From Cerioporus squamosus (lineage: Eukaryota; Basidiomycota; Agaricomycetes; Polyporales; Polyporaceae), in contig JABYQS010000127.1 of NCBI GenBank assembly GCA_022592435.1, positions 1-64,000 of the forward strand: a stretch of DNA of 64,000 nucleotides. The letters run 5' to 3'. Position numbers and translations under genes: made by a program. The notes beneath the pieces were generated by a model. It did not search any database, was not told where the DNA came from, and worked only from the letters and a program-made list of their open reading frames with translations. Shown one piece after another: positions 22,530-35,053 of this stretch (positions are counted from its first letter, which is position 1; every line of letters starts with the position of its first letter).

Positions 22530-23876
22530 CTATGTGATGTAGACACGTACCGCCAGGATGTTCACCTCATAGCAAAATATGTCTACAAACACTCCTGTAC
22601 GTCGATGGAAACACCTCTCGAATTGACTATTAGAGCTGAGGAGAAAACGCGAGGACGCACCGAAATCCGGAACGTCCGGCATGGCGGCGCGAAGCTGCGG
22701 CAGAGCCAGAATGTTTGTGAGTGGCAGGATGAGGACGGAGTCAGGCATGCGCCGACCCATCCCTACGGCAACAGCAATGCAGACCATCCCGATGGTGAGC
22801 AGATAGTTCGTCGCGTTAAGGGCGATGGCGAACAGTCGGACGGCCGTCCCACGCTGATTACGCACAGCGCAGTGATGAGTTCTCAAGGTTAGTGACTGCG
22901 CGACGTGGAGGGTGTACGTACACGAATGGTGAAGGTCAGCAAGGCGGCTGAGGAGGTTCGCGCCGTGATCACTGGCTCCACGACTACCGTGACATCGAAT
23001 CCTGTAGCGCCGCCATAGATGTGAACAAAGTAGATCGGGAGCTCGCTGTGGTTGGCGGACTCGATCGCTTCTATGACGGTGGCAGCAGAGTAAGTGTCAT
23101 AGGGATACCAGGCGGAGAGCGAGAACTGGCGCCTTTGGGACCAGGTTTCGACCGGGCTGACGGTTGAAAACTGATGGGACGTGTCAAAGGTGTCAATGCC
23201 TGATATGCTTTTTGCTGGTCAGTAAGGAACCCTTGTCTCCAGCGATGTGCTTTACACAACTCTCTCTTGCTTGCCTGGTTTGCGGATCACGTTCGCAGTC
23301 GCGTTCCAAGACCAATGTGGAGATCTACCTGCCCTAGTCAACCATGTGCACTTGTATCCAGTGCGTCGGTCACTCACAAGTCTACCCATAGATCGTACGA
23401 GTCCGGAGTTTTGTCGCATCTAAGTGTGGTGAGAGCCTGAGCTGCAGAAGGCGATTCGGTAATCCACTGGGGCGCAGGAAGCTGGTTATGTTGGTTGCAC
23501 CCGACAGGCCACCAGTTGACGGCTAACGAGTTGGAGAGCACATCGACGTTGGCAATCTGGAGACCCAATCCCAGCTGAGTGACACTCTCGTTAGTACCAT
23601 ATGGCTCGAGGATGGGAGGGACGTGCTCACACCAGGCGCAGACGTGTTGACGCCCTCAATCGGATTGAGGTCCCTGAACACAGGGACCGCTTGGTAAAAG
23701 CCGAGGCCTGCGTCGGCATAGAGGGAGATGATGCTCGTAACGATGAGTGCGACGATGCCGCCTGCGCATGCGACGAAGTAGGCATGTTCATCAAGAGCAC
23801 GCCTCAGCTGCGCAGGTGTCTGATATAGGGCCAGCAGTATGCGGGCCAGGTAACGAAGACTGGCGGGTAAGGCCAT
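22530..23876 (-). CDS. DUF4436-type membrane protein
   Basis: Six exons: 23631-23876, 23378-23574, 23275-23324, 22922-23199, 22661-22853 and 22530-22594, total 1029 nt, 342 aa. An N-terminal membrane segment (CAGGIVALIVTSIISLYADA) precedes an extracytosolic region with HQFSTVSPVETW and YPYDTYSAATV. C-terminal membrane segments follow, with LPLTNILALPQLRAAMPDVP, close to the DUF4436 C-terminal signature, and a last helix in exon 6. Intron 3 only fits as GC-AG (cag|gcaagc). The function of DUF4436 is unknown; it is found in bacteria and fungi. A 40-bp tandem duplication sits 55-134 bp upstream. Confidence 0.78.
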
Positions 23877-23930
23877 AGTAGAGCTTTGCAAAATGAGGTA
23901 GAGATTGTGGAAGGTCAGGGAGCTCTGCCG

Positions 23931-24010
23931 CTCGAGACGTGGCACCGGTGTCCATAGGGTTTCACTGTCGCTCGAGATGTGGCACCGGTGTCCATGGGGT
24001 TCCACTATCA
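23931..24010. repeat. Tandem 2 x 40-bp direct repeat in promoter
   Basis: Units 23931-23970 and 23971-24010 each start ctcgaga and share ggcaccggtgtccat. Each holds the palindrome caccggtg. They differ at a few positions. The repeat lies just upstream of the DUF4436 gene. Confidence 0.8.
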
Positions 24011-24575
24011 CTGATTCTGGAAGGCAGATGTCTAGCAAGCTAGCGCTGCGGCGTAGTCGTAGAACGCATTGATCTGAAGCTCACTACGCAGGGGACTTCG
24101 TCTACTAAGATTCCTACGATGCAGTGAAGACAGTATTCAGTTGTGGTTTGAGTGGAAGAGCAAGCGACGCACTCTTATCTGGAACACGCAGCTTGACGGC
24201 GCGAAGCTACGGCCATAGCTAGCGCCAAAGTCTCTGATGTTGGAGAGTGAGAACGCTATCGGGCACGCAAGAACACCTGCCTGAGTGCAGACGATCCTGC
24301 TCAATTGGACGAGCGAGTTGAGATTCAACAAGCCAACACGACCAGCTAGATAAGGCCCCCATTCAGCATCGCGACACTGGTATCAGGATGACAGGACGGA
24401 CTTACGACATGATTGTTAGAAACGAGAGATACGGTATTGATAAAAATACAGCAATGCAACTAGCGTGAGGGTGCGCAGGACAATATGCAGAATAAGGAAT
24501 GCTACTGTAGTCTAATAGCCGGCAGAGCAAACGATACTAACGTAGGGACCCCAAGAAAAACGGATATAACAGAGT
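24011..24575. other. Intergenic
   Basis: Between the DUF4436 promoter repeat and the 3' end of the SUMO protease gene. A 64-codon minus-strand frame at 24137-24331 is not convincing. Confidence 0.5.
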
Positions 24576-27500
24576 TCAACCTCTCAGACGGGCAGCACCG
24601 CCTTTCTTCCCGCCTCTGCTGGGGGGCTTGGAAGGGATTTGAACGGCACTTATCTCAATCTCGTCATCCTCAGAGTCCGGGACAACCTCGGGCGAGGGCC
24701 GTGCCTTGCCACTTGCCTTCGCCTTCCCGGAGTCCTTGTCTCCGGGATCGTCCACCTTCGCGCCCTCTTTCAACGCACGTTCCTTCTTCCACTCCTCGGA
24801 GAGCAGGATGGTGCGTTCTCTGAAATTCTCCCGGAGGTCTGTTAGGCTGGAGTCCCACCAGCTCAACTGGTTCCGCTGCGGAGTTTCGGTGGCCTCAGTC
24901 GAGGACTTACGACGAGATCGCGGAGGACGTACCCGGATGGCTTCGCTGGCGGCAACCGGGTTGCGCATGAAGGCTTCGACGAATGCCAAGACGAACACTC
25001 CACAGTCGCAGAAGTTCGGCTGCATGGGGGCCTGTGCGCCGACGCTCAGTGAGACAAGCAGCAAAAGGTTCGGACGACGCGATGATACACACCTTCGCAG
25101 ACTTGTAAGTCGCCAAACACGTGTCTTCCATGGGGAACTTCTTCTTGTCCACCGCTTCGTGTTGTAAGTAGTGAGCCAGATGCTTCCCAGCTGCGTTATG
25201 TCGGCTCCCGAGGGAGTCGAATGTGTAGATGTAGCACCTGTGCACATTATGAGACTCGCGCCATGCCAGGACATTGGATAGAGACTTACGTCGGATACTC
25301 CGAAGCGCTAGCAGCAGGCACAGCAGGCTCTTCGTCATCGTTCCCATCCGCCGATCCTCCCTTGGACGGCTCCTTGGCCTCCGTAGTCGGCTCAGCAGAC
25401 TTCGCTTCAGTACTCTCGTCCGCATCGACATCGACACTGATCGGCTTCGACCGCTCGCGGTCTGGCGGCTTCTTCTCGACTTCAACTTCGGCACCGAGAG
25501 CCGGGGACGCATCGACGTCCATGGGCTCCTCAGACGTAGGATACTGCAACTCCATGGTCTCAAAATCTGCATAATTGCTGCTCGAGGTACCAACCTTCTC
25601 CTCAGACGGGTGGCGGTCGCCTTCTGGCTCCCCGATGCTGCACGACTGGGTCGCATGCAGCAGGTTCTCGACCTCGGCCTCTCCTTCGCTTTCTGGCCCG
25701 TCGACAACCATCGTCTCGGGAACGGGCTCATTGGGGGGCTCAGAAGGCTGCTTGGACGACTCCTTACTCTTGCTCTTGGGCTCTTCCGGAGTGACCTCAG
25801 CATCAGCATCGACATCAGCATCACCTTCAGCTTCGACTTCCGCAGCAGCACTCTCGCGCTTGCGCTTGCGTGTCTGAGGTGCGGAGACCTTGACTTCCGG
25901 CGGAGGAGGGTGCAGCATGTTCTGCGGATTCTCGATGATTGCGAGATACCAATGAAAGCTGTTGGGGTGGTGCATAAGTGGATGTCATCGAGCGAGGCAT
26001 TGAACGTACTTCTCATTGATAGGGACGATGATGTACTTCTTGCTGAAGATATCCACCTTCGAGGTCCACTTCCGCACACTAGCGTACGTGTCCGCCACAC
26101 TGAACAGAAGAGGTGTCAGACGACAGGTACTTCGACATCACGAAGACGTACTTCTTCTTAGTGACCAGCTTCTTGTAGAAGAACGAGTTGAAGACGTGCA
26201 CTTGCTCAGCCAGCTCTGGCTGATCTTTGCGCAGTCCTTCCAGCCAGACCCTGCGTGAAGCGTCAGCACGAGGTCACCGGTAGGCACATGTGCACGAACT
26301 TCAAGCCAAACTCAATGATGGTGTCATTGAGATACTGCCCGGGGTCTAGTCGCTTCAGGTCGCCCCTCGTGACGTTGACCGCCCCGGTACCGTAGAATGG
26401 ATACACCAGCACCCTATCCGGTGTCAGAATCTACGCTATGGGCTGGTTATGAAGAGAACACTCACAACTCGTCAAGGTCAGGACTGGGCGATGTTCGTGT
26501 ATTGCGCGTCGACTGTCGCGTCTGCCGTCGCTCCGTGTTCGAAGATCCGTAAGTCCTGCTGTCGTCAATACACAATACTACAACATGGGATTGAGCATGT
26601 GAACACACCGAGAGGGAGGCGCGGATGCAGATGTCCGCTCGACGTTCGGCACTATGGGATCCTTGGACGATCCAGCAGAGGCAGGAGACTGCCTCGATGC
26701 AGACGCACTCGAACGTGTCGGGCGTGTCTGAGTTATCTCTGACGCATTCTTGACTATCTCCCAGCAATTCGCAGATGCACGGTTTCTGGCTCAGTGATCA
26801 GTTCATATCGCGTCCAGTTACCCGCTTGCACACTTACCTGAGCACTTCATGGCGGTCCTTGATTTCTTGTTTGAATACCTCCAGGAGGGCCTTGTACGTC
26901 TCACGATCCTTGTCATCGAACAAATTCGGGTGCTCTGTCATGAGCTTGAACGTAACCGCACCCAACGCGTGTTTGTCGCCTGGACGATACGTTATCAACT
27001 CGTACTGCTAGATATACAACAACCAATCGGACACATACCAGCTATGAAATTCCGGTTGGGTCGTGAGACTTTCAAGGATCGCGTAGACTGAAGCTTGATC
27101 ACCACCGTGGAGTCCTTCTTCCACTCCTCCGCTGGATCGGAATACTGTGAGCGAGGTGATGAGTGCCGATGGACGGGTAGACTATGCCAACAGCGACTGA
27201 CCGTAATCGCGTCGAAGTCGCGATCGAGGTGGAACTCGTACGGCGGGCCCTTATCCTGTACATTCTTGACAACCTTGAGCATCGTAACGTTGGACCTGGG
27301 GATCCGGTGTACAGTGAGCCACGCCACAGGTTCCGCGTCTTCGCTCTGCTGAAGTCCGCAGCCCAGGGACCACGCTTGAAGGGGTATTGGTTTGCACTTG
27401 TCTACCAGCGCCTTTGGCGGAAGAGAGAAACCAGACGACACAGGGATCACCTCATATTGTAGCTCTGGCTTCCACCCATTCGCCCCAAAGGCAGCCAAGG

Positions 27501-28479
27501 TTTGCTGATTAGCTTGTGGCGACGACTGCATATGGTTAATGATCGGGTGTGAAACATGCGGGACGACGTAGGAGTCTCGGCGACAGACCTTCGCGTTCTT
27601 AGGTTTCATTCTCCCCTTGACCGACTGTTTGCCTGTCTTCTGGAATTTGAAGTCGACGAAGGGCGGGGAGGATGTCGATGACTCCGGCTGCATATTGAGA
27701 GTACGTCGCGTCGAAGGCTTGTTGGTCGGCTCGAACTTCTTGATCTTGTCCTTGACGGCGCCTTGGGGTATTTGCGAACGGCCGTTGGGCGTCGTCGTCC
27801 TGCCCTGGCCCGGAGCCTCTTTGTCGAACTCCGAGGCCGACTCAATATCGTCGCTCAGCAGTTCGACGACCTCTGACGGAGCTGGCTCTGTTCTCTGCTT
27901 CTGCTTCGCTCGCACTCGAAGCGTGGAGACGCCGTCGTCCGGCAGTCGATTGGGACCGCGCTTTGAGGGAGCAGAGTCAAAGTCGTGCTCGATGCGATCG
28001 GAGGAAGGCCCGCTGCCGTTGATTAGAAAGTTGATAGGATCCGGGGAGAAACTCCTGGGACCGCCTTGCTCGACGACCTGTCCGATGTCCTCGCTATCGC
28101 TGGCCAAAGTTTCGGGGTCTGACGCAGTCGTTCCACGCGCCTGTGCGGTCATCTTGCCCTTCCCTTTGCCCGTACCCTGAGCTGAGCCCACCCATAACCA
28201 CCATCGCCACATGAGACACCATCCGGGGGGATGTCCCGCGACAAACCACTCACCTCCGTTCTGGAAGAATGTAGACTTCATGTCCTCGTGTTGGACCTTG
28301 AACCGCTTCGCAGGATTGGTATTGGGGATGCAGTAGTCGGTGTTCCTCTTCCCGCGCGTAGGTCCCGCAGGTAAGACCGTCCGTGCCGAGGTGTTGTTCC
28401 CCGACCTCGTATCGTTCAGATTGCTACCCAGTCGTCCGCTGTAGGGGTTAAGCGCATTTGATCTCGAACCCGCCGGCAT
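24576..28479 (-). CDS. SUMO-specific protease, Ulp2/SENP6-7 type
   Basis: Large multi-exon gene with a C48 cysteine protease domain. Its catalytic triad is visible in order: His in FHWYLAIIENP (about 25950), Asp in IYTFDSLGSRH (about 25225) and Cys in QPNFCDCGVFVLAF (about 25010). LVYPFYGTGAVNVTRGDLKR and QYLNDTIIEFGLK precede the His. About 220 acidic residues separate His from Asp, as in Ulp2/SENP6-7. The N-terminal half is basic and disordered-looking; a 72-bp intron at 28182-28253 is in frame and stop-free. The start is taken as ATG 28479. The junction near 27020 works with a gtctca donor; the one near 26735-26860 is not resolved. It removes or edits SUMO chains in the nucleus. Confidence 0.82.
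28182..28253 (-). other. In-frame 72-bp intron of the Ulp2-like gene
   Basis: gtgagt...ctcag, length divisible by three and without stop codons, so retention would not break the frame. The translated intron (Trp/His/Cys-rich) is unlike its disordered flanks. Confidence 0.6.
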
Positions 28480-29368
28480 AGGTCGTAGATTCGATATGCG
28501 GGAGTTCTTCACGAAGAGAATGGGTAATAAAGCCCCGCGAGAGGTAGAGACGACCTACTTGGCTGGGTCTCGCAATCGGTGTGGGTTTGCCCTTCCACAA
28601 GCTGTTACGGTTGGGAGAGCTAAGTTACCGCTCAAAATCGTGTGGAGAGGTGCGCGTACGTGGATCCTGTTGTGGTCATAGACTTGGACGCGTCTTGGGG
28701 GAACGAAGTGCCCGAGGCGAGGGCGCTTAAGACAGAAATGGCTTGACGATCCTGCACGAAAGCGGTGGATATGTTCATACGATGGAGGGAGATAAAGCAC
28801 AGATGCCGTCCCAGGTCTTTGAAGAAACACAAGCAAGAGGAGAATATTGTGGAGAATGCATGCAGGAGGAGGGAACGAGCCCGGCGGCGCACACACAGTC
28901 TCTATAAGCGCGCATGAGGCATCCCACGTGATCATAATCCAAATGGGGCACAAACGTCGGGAGGCGGGCGAAGCGTACGACCAGGAACATGGAACGCTGT
29001 AGTGCTCAGAATAGCGTCTATTGAGCTCGTAGAGCAAGACTAGAAGTCGTAAGTATGCGGGTGCCCAAGGCAACCAAGCATGCAATAAATGGTTCAAGCG
29101 TGAAGTGTCCAGTCCCGGCGGGGCGAAGTCATAAAGGCGGAAGGGCGCGTCGGGAACGCAGCTAGAAAAAAATGGGCTGTACACTACATGTTCGTCCGAG
29201 GGGTCTGTATACACGTACATCAATGCGTGAGAGATCGTGCACGGGTCATGAGATATGCGATGTGTGGGGGATAGGGAGGGCTGTGGGTGGCACTAGTACG
29301 TAGGATGGGAGAGCGGAGATATGCAACATGGATCGTGACAGAAACCGGGGTCGTGGGCAGAAGACAGA
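28480..29368. other. Intergenic between Ulp2-like and GH16 genes
   Basis: Holds a 222-codon minus-strand frame (28555-29223) without motif, homology cue or splice support. Treated as chance. Confidence 0.5.
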
Positions 29369-31559
29369 TCAACAGCCGTCGTACAGCGAGTTGCGAGGAT
29401 ACGTATACCCTGCCTGATCCCACGTCGTGAGGTTGGGATTCGAGTATGCGTTGTTGTGGCTGGAGCACTCGGGTCAGCGCCTGCCCGGCTATGTCAGGAA
29501 ATACAAGGTACTCACTTCGCGATGTAGTCGGCAGTCGGGTATGTCGACGGGTTGCACGACTGCGCCTCGGAGTTCCCGGCGACGTCGTCGCGCTGGTAAA
29601 CCCGGACGTAGTCGATGAACATCTGAACGGGGAACGTCAGGTGCTTGAAGTCCTGTTTCTGGAAGCCCGCTGCAGACGCTGTCAGATACGCCGTCGGAAA
29701 TGAACTCATAAGAGATACTCACGCGACATGCCCAGGTTGAAGATAATATACTATAGTCGCCCATGTCAGTATCAGCGTCGGGAACAACAGCGAATAGCAC
29801 TCACCATAGGCTCCTCCGGGACGATACGCGCGCTGATTTCGACGGTATCGTCTGGTCCGATGGTATCCGCAGTCATCGTCCACGACTTCTTGCCGTTCGC
29901 CACCCAGGTGATGAAGCCTTCGTCCCGCTTGTTCGGGTTCGACCACCACTCGTACCCGTACGTCGCGTACTTCTGTCCGGCATACGCAGTGCTGTCGATG
30001 TCTGTGACGGCAGAGATGGCCTGCTGGTAGACTCCACCCTTGTACGTGTTGAACTTGGTGATCGACGTGTCGTAGATAGGCGTCACGTCCGAGGAGTTGT
30101 CGAACTCGTACTGGTAGTTGTACGGCGCCGTCTGGTACGACTGCGAGACCTCCGGCACGAACCTGGACACGTCGATCTGCGTCTCGAAGATATCGATCTC
30201 CGGTACACCACGGCCTTTGCTGACAGAAGGCCCAGGGTGGTCCGAGTTCGGACACGTGCAGGCGGACAGCTTCTGGCCAGGCATGAAGCTGAGCGGAGTA
30301 CCGTCCGCGCCACCAGTGGCAGCGGCTTGTGGGGTGTGGTCGGCGTTCGTCTGGTTTGGGAATGTACCGAGGTCGCACGAGTCGTAGCTGTACGGCCATG
30401 TCCCCTCCGTCGTGGCTCCATAGCCTGCGCGTCCCTGTACTTACATCAGACGGAGAGCTCGCAGATATAGCGCATATACGCACCAGGTTGCCCATAGTCC
30501 ATGCTGCTGGCCACAAACCAGGAGCTTGCGGGCTGCCAGGCATGCTGACCGACACTTCGATGTACCCGGTCGTGAAGCAGAACTTGTTCCAACCCTGAAG
30601 CATGCCGCTGCGGAAGTTCAGGTCGTGATTCTGAACCTCCTGCATCGTGATGACCAGCTTCCCGTCCTGCGTGGTGATTGCTGAAGGGTCGTACCACTCT
30701 AGGTCGACGGTCGGCCAGTAGTGAAGGTCAACGGCCTCCCAGTACGGGTCGTCTCCAGGGTAGAACGTCCGCCCATCCTTGTTGAACTCGTCGCTGAATA
30801 CGAGGGAGTAAGCCTGCCCATCGTACCCTGTCCGGGTTCGGGCGTCGTCGGGTGTGTCAGGATCGATCATTTGAGGGAAGTTGGTCAGTTGGGGAACCTG
30901 GCCAGAGCCGTTGATCCCGCCAAGATTGAACCCGATAATCTTGGGGGACTGGTGGACGTAGTGGTCGATAATAGGGTATCCGGCGAACAGGACGATGATG
31001 CCCGCACAGATCAGGAAGAGGGCTGACGCGTTGATCCACCCGCGTGACGAGAACGGCGCACAACTTCGGTCGAGCGCAGCATCTCGGACGGGGTCGGGGT
31101 TGTGAAGCGCGTCGTCTAGGTCTGGATCCTTGGTATCCCACATGTACGGGTATTGTTGCACAGTCGTCGTAGCTGCGATGGGGGCACTGGTGGTCGTCTT
31201 CTCATTTGAGGTGCCTATTGAGACTTCTGAGGGGGCATTGCTGAACCGTGAATTCGCGTATACGCGGGCTCCGGTGTTCAACGTGGGGTCATACTGCTCC
31301 GCGAACCGCTGTTAGGACCTGCCGTATGTCCAGAGTCATTGGCACGTACCGAGTAGGGTCCATAACCGCCTCCAATCTGTCCCGTCGCAACTCCCTGGGT
31401 CGTGTCATTCTTGGATCCCAGATGGCTTGTTGAGGCCCTCTGTCCGTACACGGGCGTTTGTGGCGGTTGAGATTGATATGACCGACTGCCTGTTGGGCTC
31501 TGCGGGACGGCGTAGTACTGGTTGCTTGGCGGAGGTACTCGGCGAGGAGGAGGGGGCAT
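29369..31559 (-). CDS. Beta-glucan synthesis-associated protein, GH16 (SKN1/KRE6)
   Basis: Six exons: 31350-31559, 30484-31308, 29805-30434, 29723-29750, 29516-29669 and 29369-29459, total 1938 nt, 645 aa. A Pro/Ser-rich cytosolic N-terminus precedes a signal-anchor ([20 protein letters not shown]) and the lumenal GH16 domain. The catalytic stretch is [13 protein letters not shown] (ExDxxE). Other marks: [31 protein letters not shown] and [13 protein letters not shown]. Exon 4 is only 28 nt, and intron 1 is only 41 bp. Kre6/Skn1 proteins act in the secretory pathway in making beta-1,6-glucan for the cell wall. Intact and core to wall formation. Confidence 0.93.
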
Positions 31560-32268
31560 CGTGGTGAGGGAGGACGTCGTCGACGACAGTGAGGAAGATG
31601 GATGTTACAGGTGAAAATGGGGCTGGGAAAGTGGAAGTCAGCGGCGGAGGCCTTGCGCCACCGACTGCGTACAGGTCTATTTGAGGCAAATGACGCACAC
31701 CTTCCACTCTCTTGTCGCCTGCTATTCCGGATATTCTTGCACTCGATCTTCCGCGATGTTTTGGAGGGAGGGTTGGGAGGAGGACGTGGAGGTTGCGCAG
31801 CACGGCGACGACTGCGAGGACGGAGCTCACTTGCCGCGTGGTTGAACTTTGGAGAGGTTGCCGCCGGGAAGGCGCCACTCCGAATTGCTGTGCAGTATAT
31901 ATGCAGTACAAAGTCGTCGAACATACATTACTGTACCTACTGGCAACTTGTACTGAACGCGGCATTACCATCCTCTGCGAACGGCGCGTTCCGATGACTT
32001 GCATGAGAGCGGGCAGGATGTGCAGACTCGTGAGGAAAGCCGTCCCAGCCCAAGTCCGGTATGTATTGACGTCATCCTCAAGAACAAATGTGAACTTAAC
32101 AATGCTTGGTTATCGTCGCAGAGGGGGTGTATCAAACAGGAAGTACCCTCCCATCCTACAACTTCGCAGGGCTTGTAATCACAGCGGTTCTGCAGGTACA
32201 TTTCGAGCGACTCCGATGACGATGTCGGTCGCGAGTATGGACAGTAACAGTTGATCGCGACTGCGAGC
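31560..32268. other. Intergenic / 5' region of the GH16 gene
   Basis: Likely 5' UTR and promoter of the GH16 gene, then the 3' flank of the ZIP gene. Long minus-strand frames upstream of the ATG look like UTR. Confidence 0.5.
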
Positions 32269-33482
32269 TCATGCGTGCCCGTGATCATCGCCGAAGAACA
32301 GTGAGATGAGATATGGTGTAACCATTCCACCTATAGTAAGCAGTGTCCTCGCTCGCCCCGTCAGGACTTCGCTATTGAGAGAATTGCCGTGGGCAAGAGC
32401 GGGCTGCAAGACCGCTGCAACGTATAAGAAGGAGCCACCCTAAGATTGGAGTATATATGTCAGATACTGCGGCGCGTTCACAGAGAGGTAACGGCGTACC
32501 GAGAATAGAAGCGTGACCCCGGGCCAGCGACTGTGTCCGCCTGCGCCGAAGAACGACAGGACGACATATGAGAGCAATGTCCCAAGGGGTGTCGACGCGC
32601 TAAAGATAGCCAGGTGTCGCTTGCAGTCCACCACGGGGAGGTCCGTTGCGACCAGAGACGTTGTCAACGCCAGCGCAGTGGGAGCTATAACCAGCCGTCA
32701 GCATCCGCTTGCATGACGACTGCGATTTCGGTCGACATACCTTTGTGAATCGCTAGGGCGAGAAAGACAATGACGGACAGACCGGAAGGTACGACGGACT
32801 GTGAATCTCCCGCCCCGGTGTGTTCGCCCGACTCCGAGAGGGCTGCTGAGCCCAGGGCGAGCCCATCCGCAAGAGCATGCACGACCAGCCCAAGGGTGAG
32901 CGGCAGTGCACGTCGTTGATTCTCGACCATTTCTACAGCAAGATGGCGATTGCGGGAGGGAGAGGCTGACCCTGGAATCCCCTCCTCACGCTCGAGCTCA
33001 CCGAGCTCGACATCGAATTCAACAGTCGAGACATCGGTCGGCCTGGGCTCTTGTGAGCCAGACTGGTTCGAAGCAGGAGCGTCGTGTACGGCATGCAAGA
33101 TCTGGCGCTCCACGAAGACCATGAATATGAAGCCCGACACCAGGGATATTCCAATGAGCGGGGTGGCGGATGCCGGTGTTGGACTGGACGAAATCAAAGT
33201 CTCCACCCCCCTATGGAACGACTGAGATGACACGTTGGGACGGAAAACTCGAACACGTACTCAGGTATAACAACTCCCAGGGCTGCTCCGAGCAATAGCC
33301 CCGTCCCATATGTGGTCAATGCGGCAAGAGAGCTCCCTGCGATTGCTCCTCATAAACGACCTCGTCCCGCGAAGAGCAAGCGAATACGTACTTGAAAACG
33401 CGACCGCGAGCGGCAGGAGACCCGTTCCATATGACGCCGCTCCCAGCAGCGCAGCCATGAGAAACACCGCCTGGAAACTCAT
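32269..33482 (-). CDS. ZIP-family metal transporter (ZIP9/SLC39A9-like)
   Basis: Five exons: 33392-33482, 33261-33336, 32741-33210, 32500-32684 and 32269-32439, total 993 nt, 330 aa, all GT-AG and in phase. Start MSFQAVFLMAALLGAASYG. TYGTGLLLGAALGVVIPEG is the ZIP TM2 region. The metal-binding helices appear as VVHALADGLALGSAA and AIHKAPTALAL. A loop of about 60 hydrophilic residues lies between TM3 and TM4, and the tail ends GDDHGHA. The pattern fits the ZIP9 branch, which moves zinc (or related divalent ions) into the cytosol, often at the Golgi or plasma membrane. Intact. Confidence 0.9.
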
Positions 33483-34017
33483 CGCGATGTTCTGTAGATG
33501 CAAGGTCCCGGCTTGTGTTGCAGAGCAGGAGCGGATATGATGAGTTGTTTGAGAGTTCGTAAACGCGCGGCCAACGAGTGTCTAGGTGAGGCAAGAATAC
33601 AAGACCAAGCATAGAGCGCAGCTGGCAACGTTCGCCATGGTCGGTTTCTGGACAGGGTGCTCAGAGTCGCTGCGCAGTGCGCGACGACGGCGCGGTAGGA
33701 TGCCACGTGACTGACGCGACGCGGTGTTACCGTGTAAGCGCTGACCGGACTCGGGCTTGCGTTGAGCTTCGATGAGCTCTCCGGCCATCGCTTACTTACC
33801 ACTATCTCTACAGGCTTCTGAGCCGGGATCGCAATGGTCTCTACTTGACTCACAGTAAACGCGGCCAGCCAGTCAGCTCGGGAACTCCAGGCGGAAGGTA
33901 AGCATACAGAAGCCGAACTCTCACCAACAGCTAAGCAAAGATATCAACTGAGATTATCGAAGTATACTACAGTATTCGTCCTTGAGATGTTATTAGAGAA
34001 GCACTCTCCTGCGCGAG
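33483..34017. other. Intergenic
   Basis: Promoter side of the ZIP gene and 3' flank of SSP5. No supported gene. Confidence 0.55.
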
Positions 34018-34573
34018 CTAAGTCTTGATGAACACCGTCTCGTTGGAGATATCCAAGTTGGGCCAGAACAGCTCCTGCGTAGAAGTGAGTGAACCCCTGA
34101 ACTCGTGCTGTAGACTGACACGTACCCCAATCAGGACGAAGTGCGCTGACGCGAGAACTGCCGGACCAGGCTGGAAGTCCTCCGGGACAGTAACGGTGAT
34201 GTTCTGGTACCTGCCACCGTACGGGTAGTCGATGCTGGGACTATAGGGCCCGGCGTAGAGGATGTCGCCGAACATCCACGACGAGTCGATCCCTTCGCAC
34301 GTTCCGGAAGGAGCTCGGCCGAGGCAGCTCAGCAGGCCGATTGCTACCGAGACGTCGCGTGAGCCGGTGAGGGAGTTCTATACGGGCCGCAGCATGTCAG
34401 TAAGGTGGGACGTGCGGATGATGGCCGTGGCAACGTACGGGCTTGTTGATTTGGACGACGATGTCGTCACCAGGGGCGAAGGTGGACATGGGTGGCGGAG
34501 CGACTATCCAGGCATTCTGCGCTGTCGCGAGAGTCGCGCATAGAGCGGTGACAAGAGTTGCGATGAGCTTCAT
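34018..34573 (-). CDS. Small secreted protein, SSP family member 5
   Basis: Exons 34439-34573, 34126-34377 and 34018-34074; both introns phase 0; 147 aa. The signal peptide MKLIATLVTALCATLATAQ is followed by AWIVAPPPMSTFAPGDDIVV. Exon 2: SRDVSVAIGLLSC, an eight-residue spacer (LGRAPSGT) to the second Cys, DILYAGPYSPSIDYP, QNITVTVPEDF and AHFVLIG. Exon 3: ELFWPNLDISNETVFIKT. It belongs to the long-spacer subgroup with members 8 and 9. It is the first of four SSP genes in a row on the minus strand (34.0-38.0 kb). Confidence 0.9.
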
Positions 34574-35053
34574 GGCAGTCGATCGAGGTAAGAGAGGTTG
34601 TTGTGAAGCCGGAGATGTAGCTCTCAGGGTATTTAACTCCAGTCGTCTATGTGGCTAGAGCATGGAGTAAGCAATGAAAAGCAGTGAACGGCGCACTGTG
34701 GAAAGGTCGACGCAGGACTAGAGCTGACGGCGTGCAGAGTCCGAAAGGCTATTCGGAGCGCGGAACCCGGAGCCTTCTGGTCATTTGCCTAGGCACGATG
34801 CTGTTCGCGAATTGGCCTCACATCGTTGTCCAAAATACACGCGACAAAGTTTGTCCAGCCATCAGTCCAGACTCCAGAGGAGTCAGAGGCTGCGACGACC
34901 TGCAGCCCTCAACGCAGCAGAAACTGTACGAATCAATGCTATACATCCGGGTAGGTGGACTTACACCCATCCGGTCACAGAGACAGTACAAGACAATATC
35001 CGCGCAGGCTCGCCATCCTCTCATCGAGTTTGAACCCCGTCGAAGGGCATCGG
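34574..35053. other. Intergenic between SSP5 and SSP6
   Basis: TCCGA/TCGGA half-sites at 34737-34745 and about 34751-34758. No gene. Confidence 0.5.

Noticed and set aside
24137..24331. 64-codon frame with 'DFGAS' near the DUF4436 gene, possibly a duplicated C-terminus
   Set aside because: Similarity is limited to a few residues and no membrane segment follows.
28555..29223. 222-codon minus-strand open frame between Ulp2-like and GH16 genes
   Set aside because: No motif, signal peptide, splice structure or family resemblance; many chance frames of 100-200 codons occur in this window.
31289..32004. Open frames upstream of the GH16 ATG
   Set aside because: Best explained as 5' UTR and promoter; no family features.
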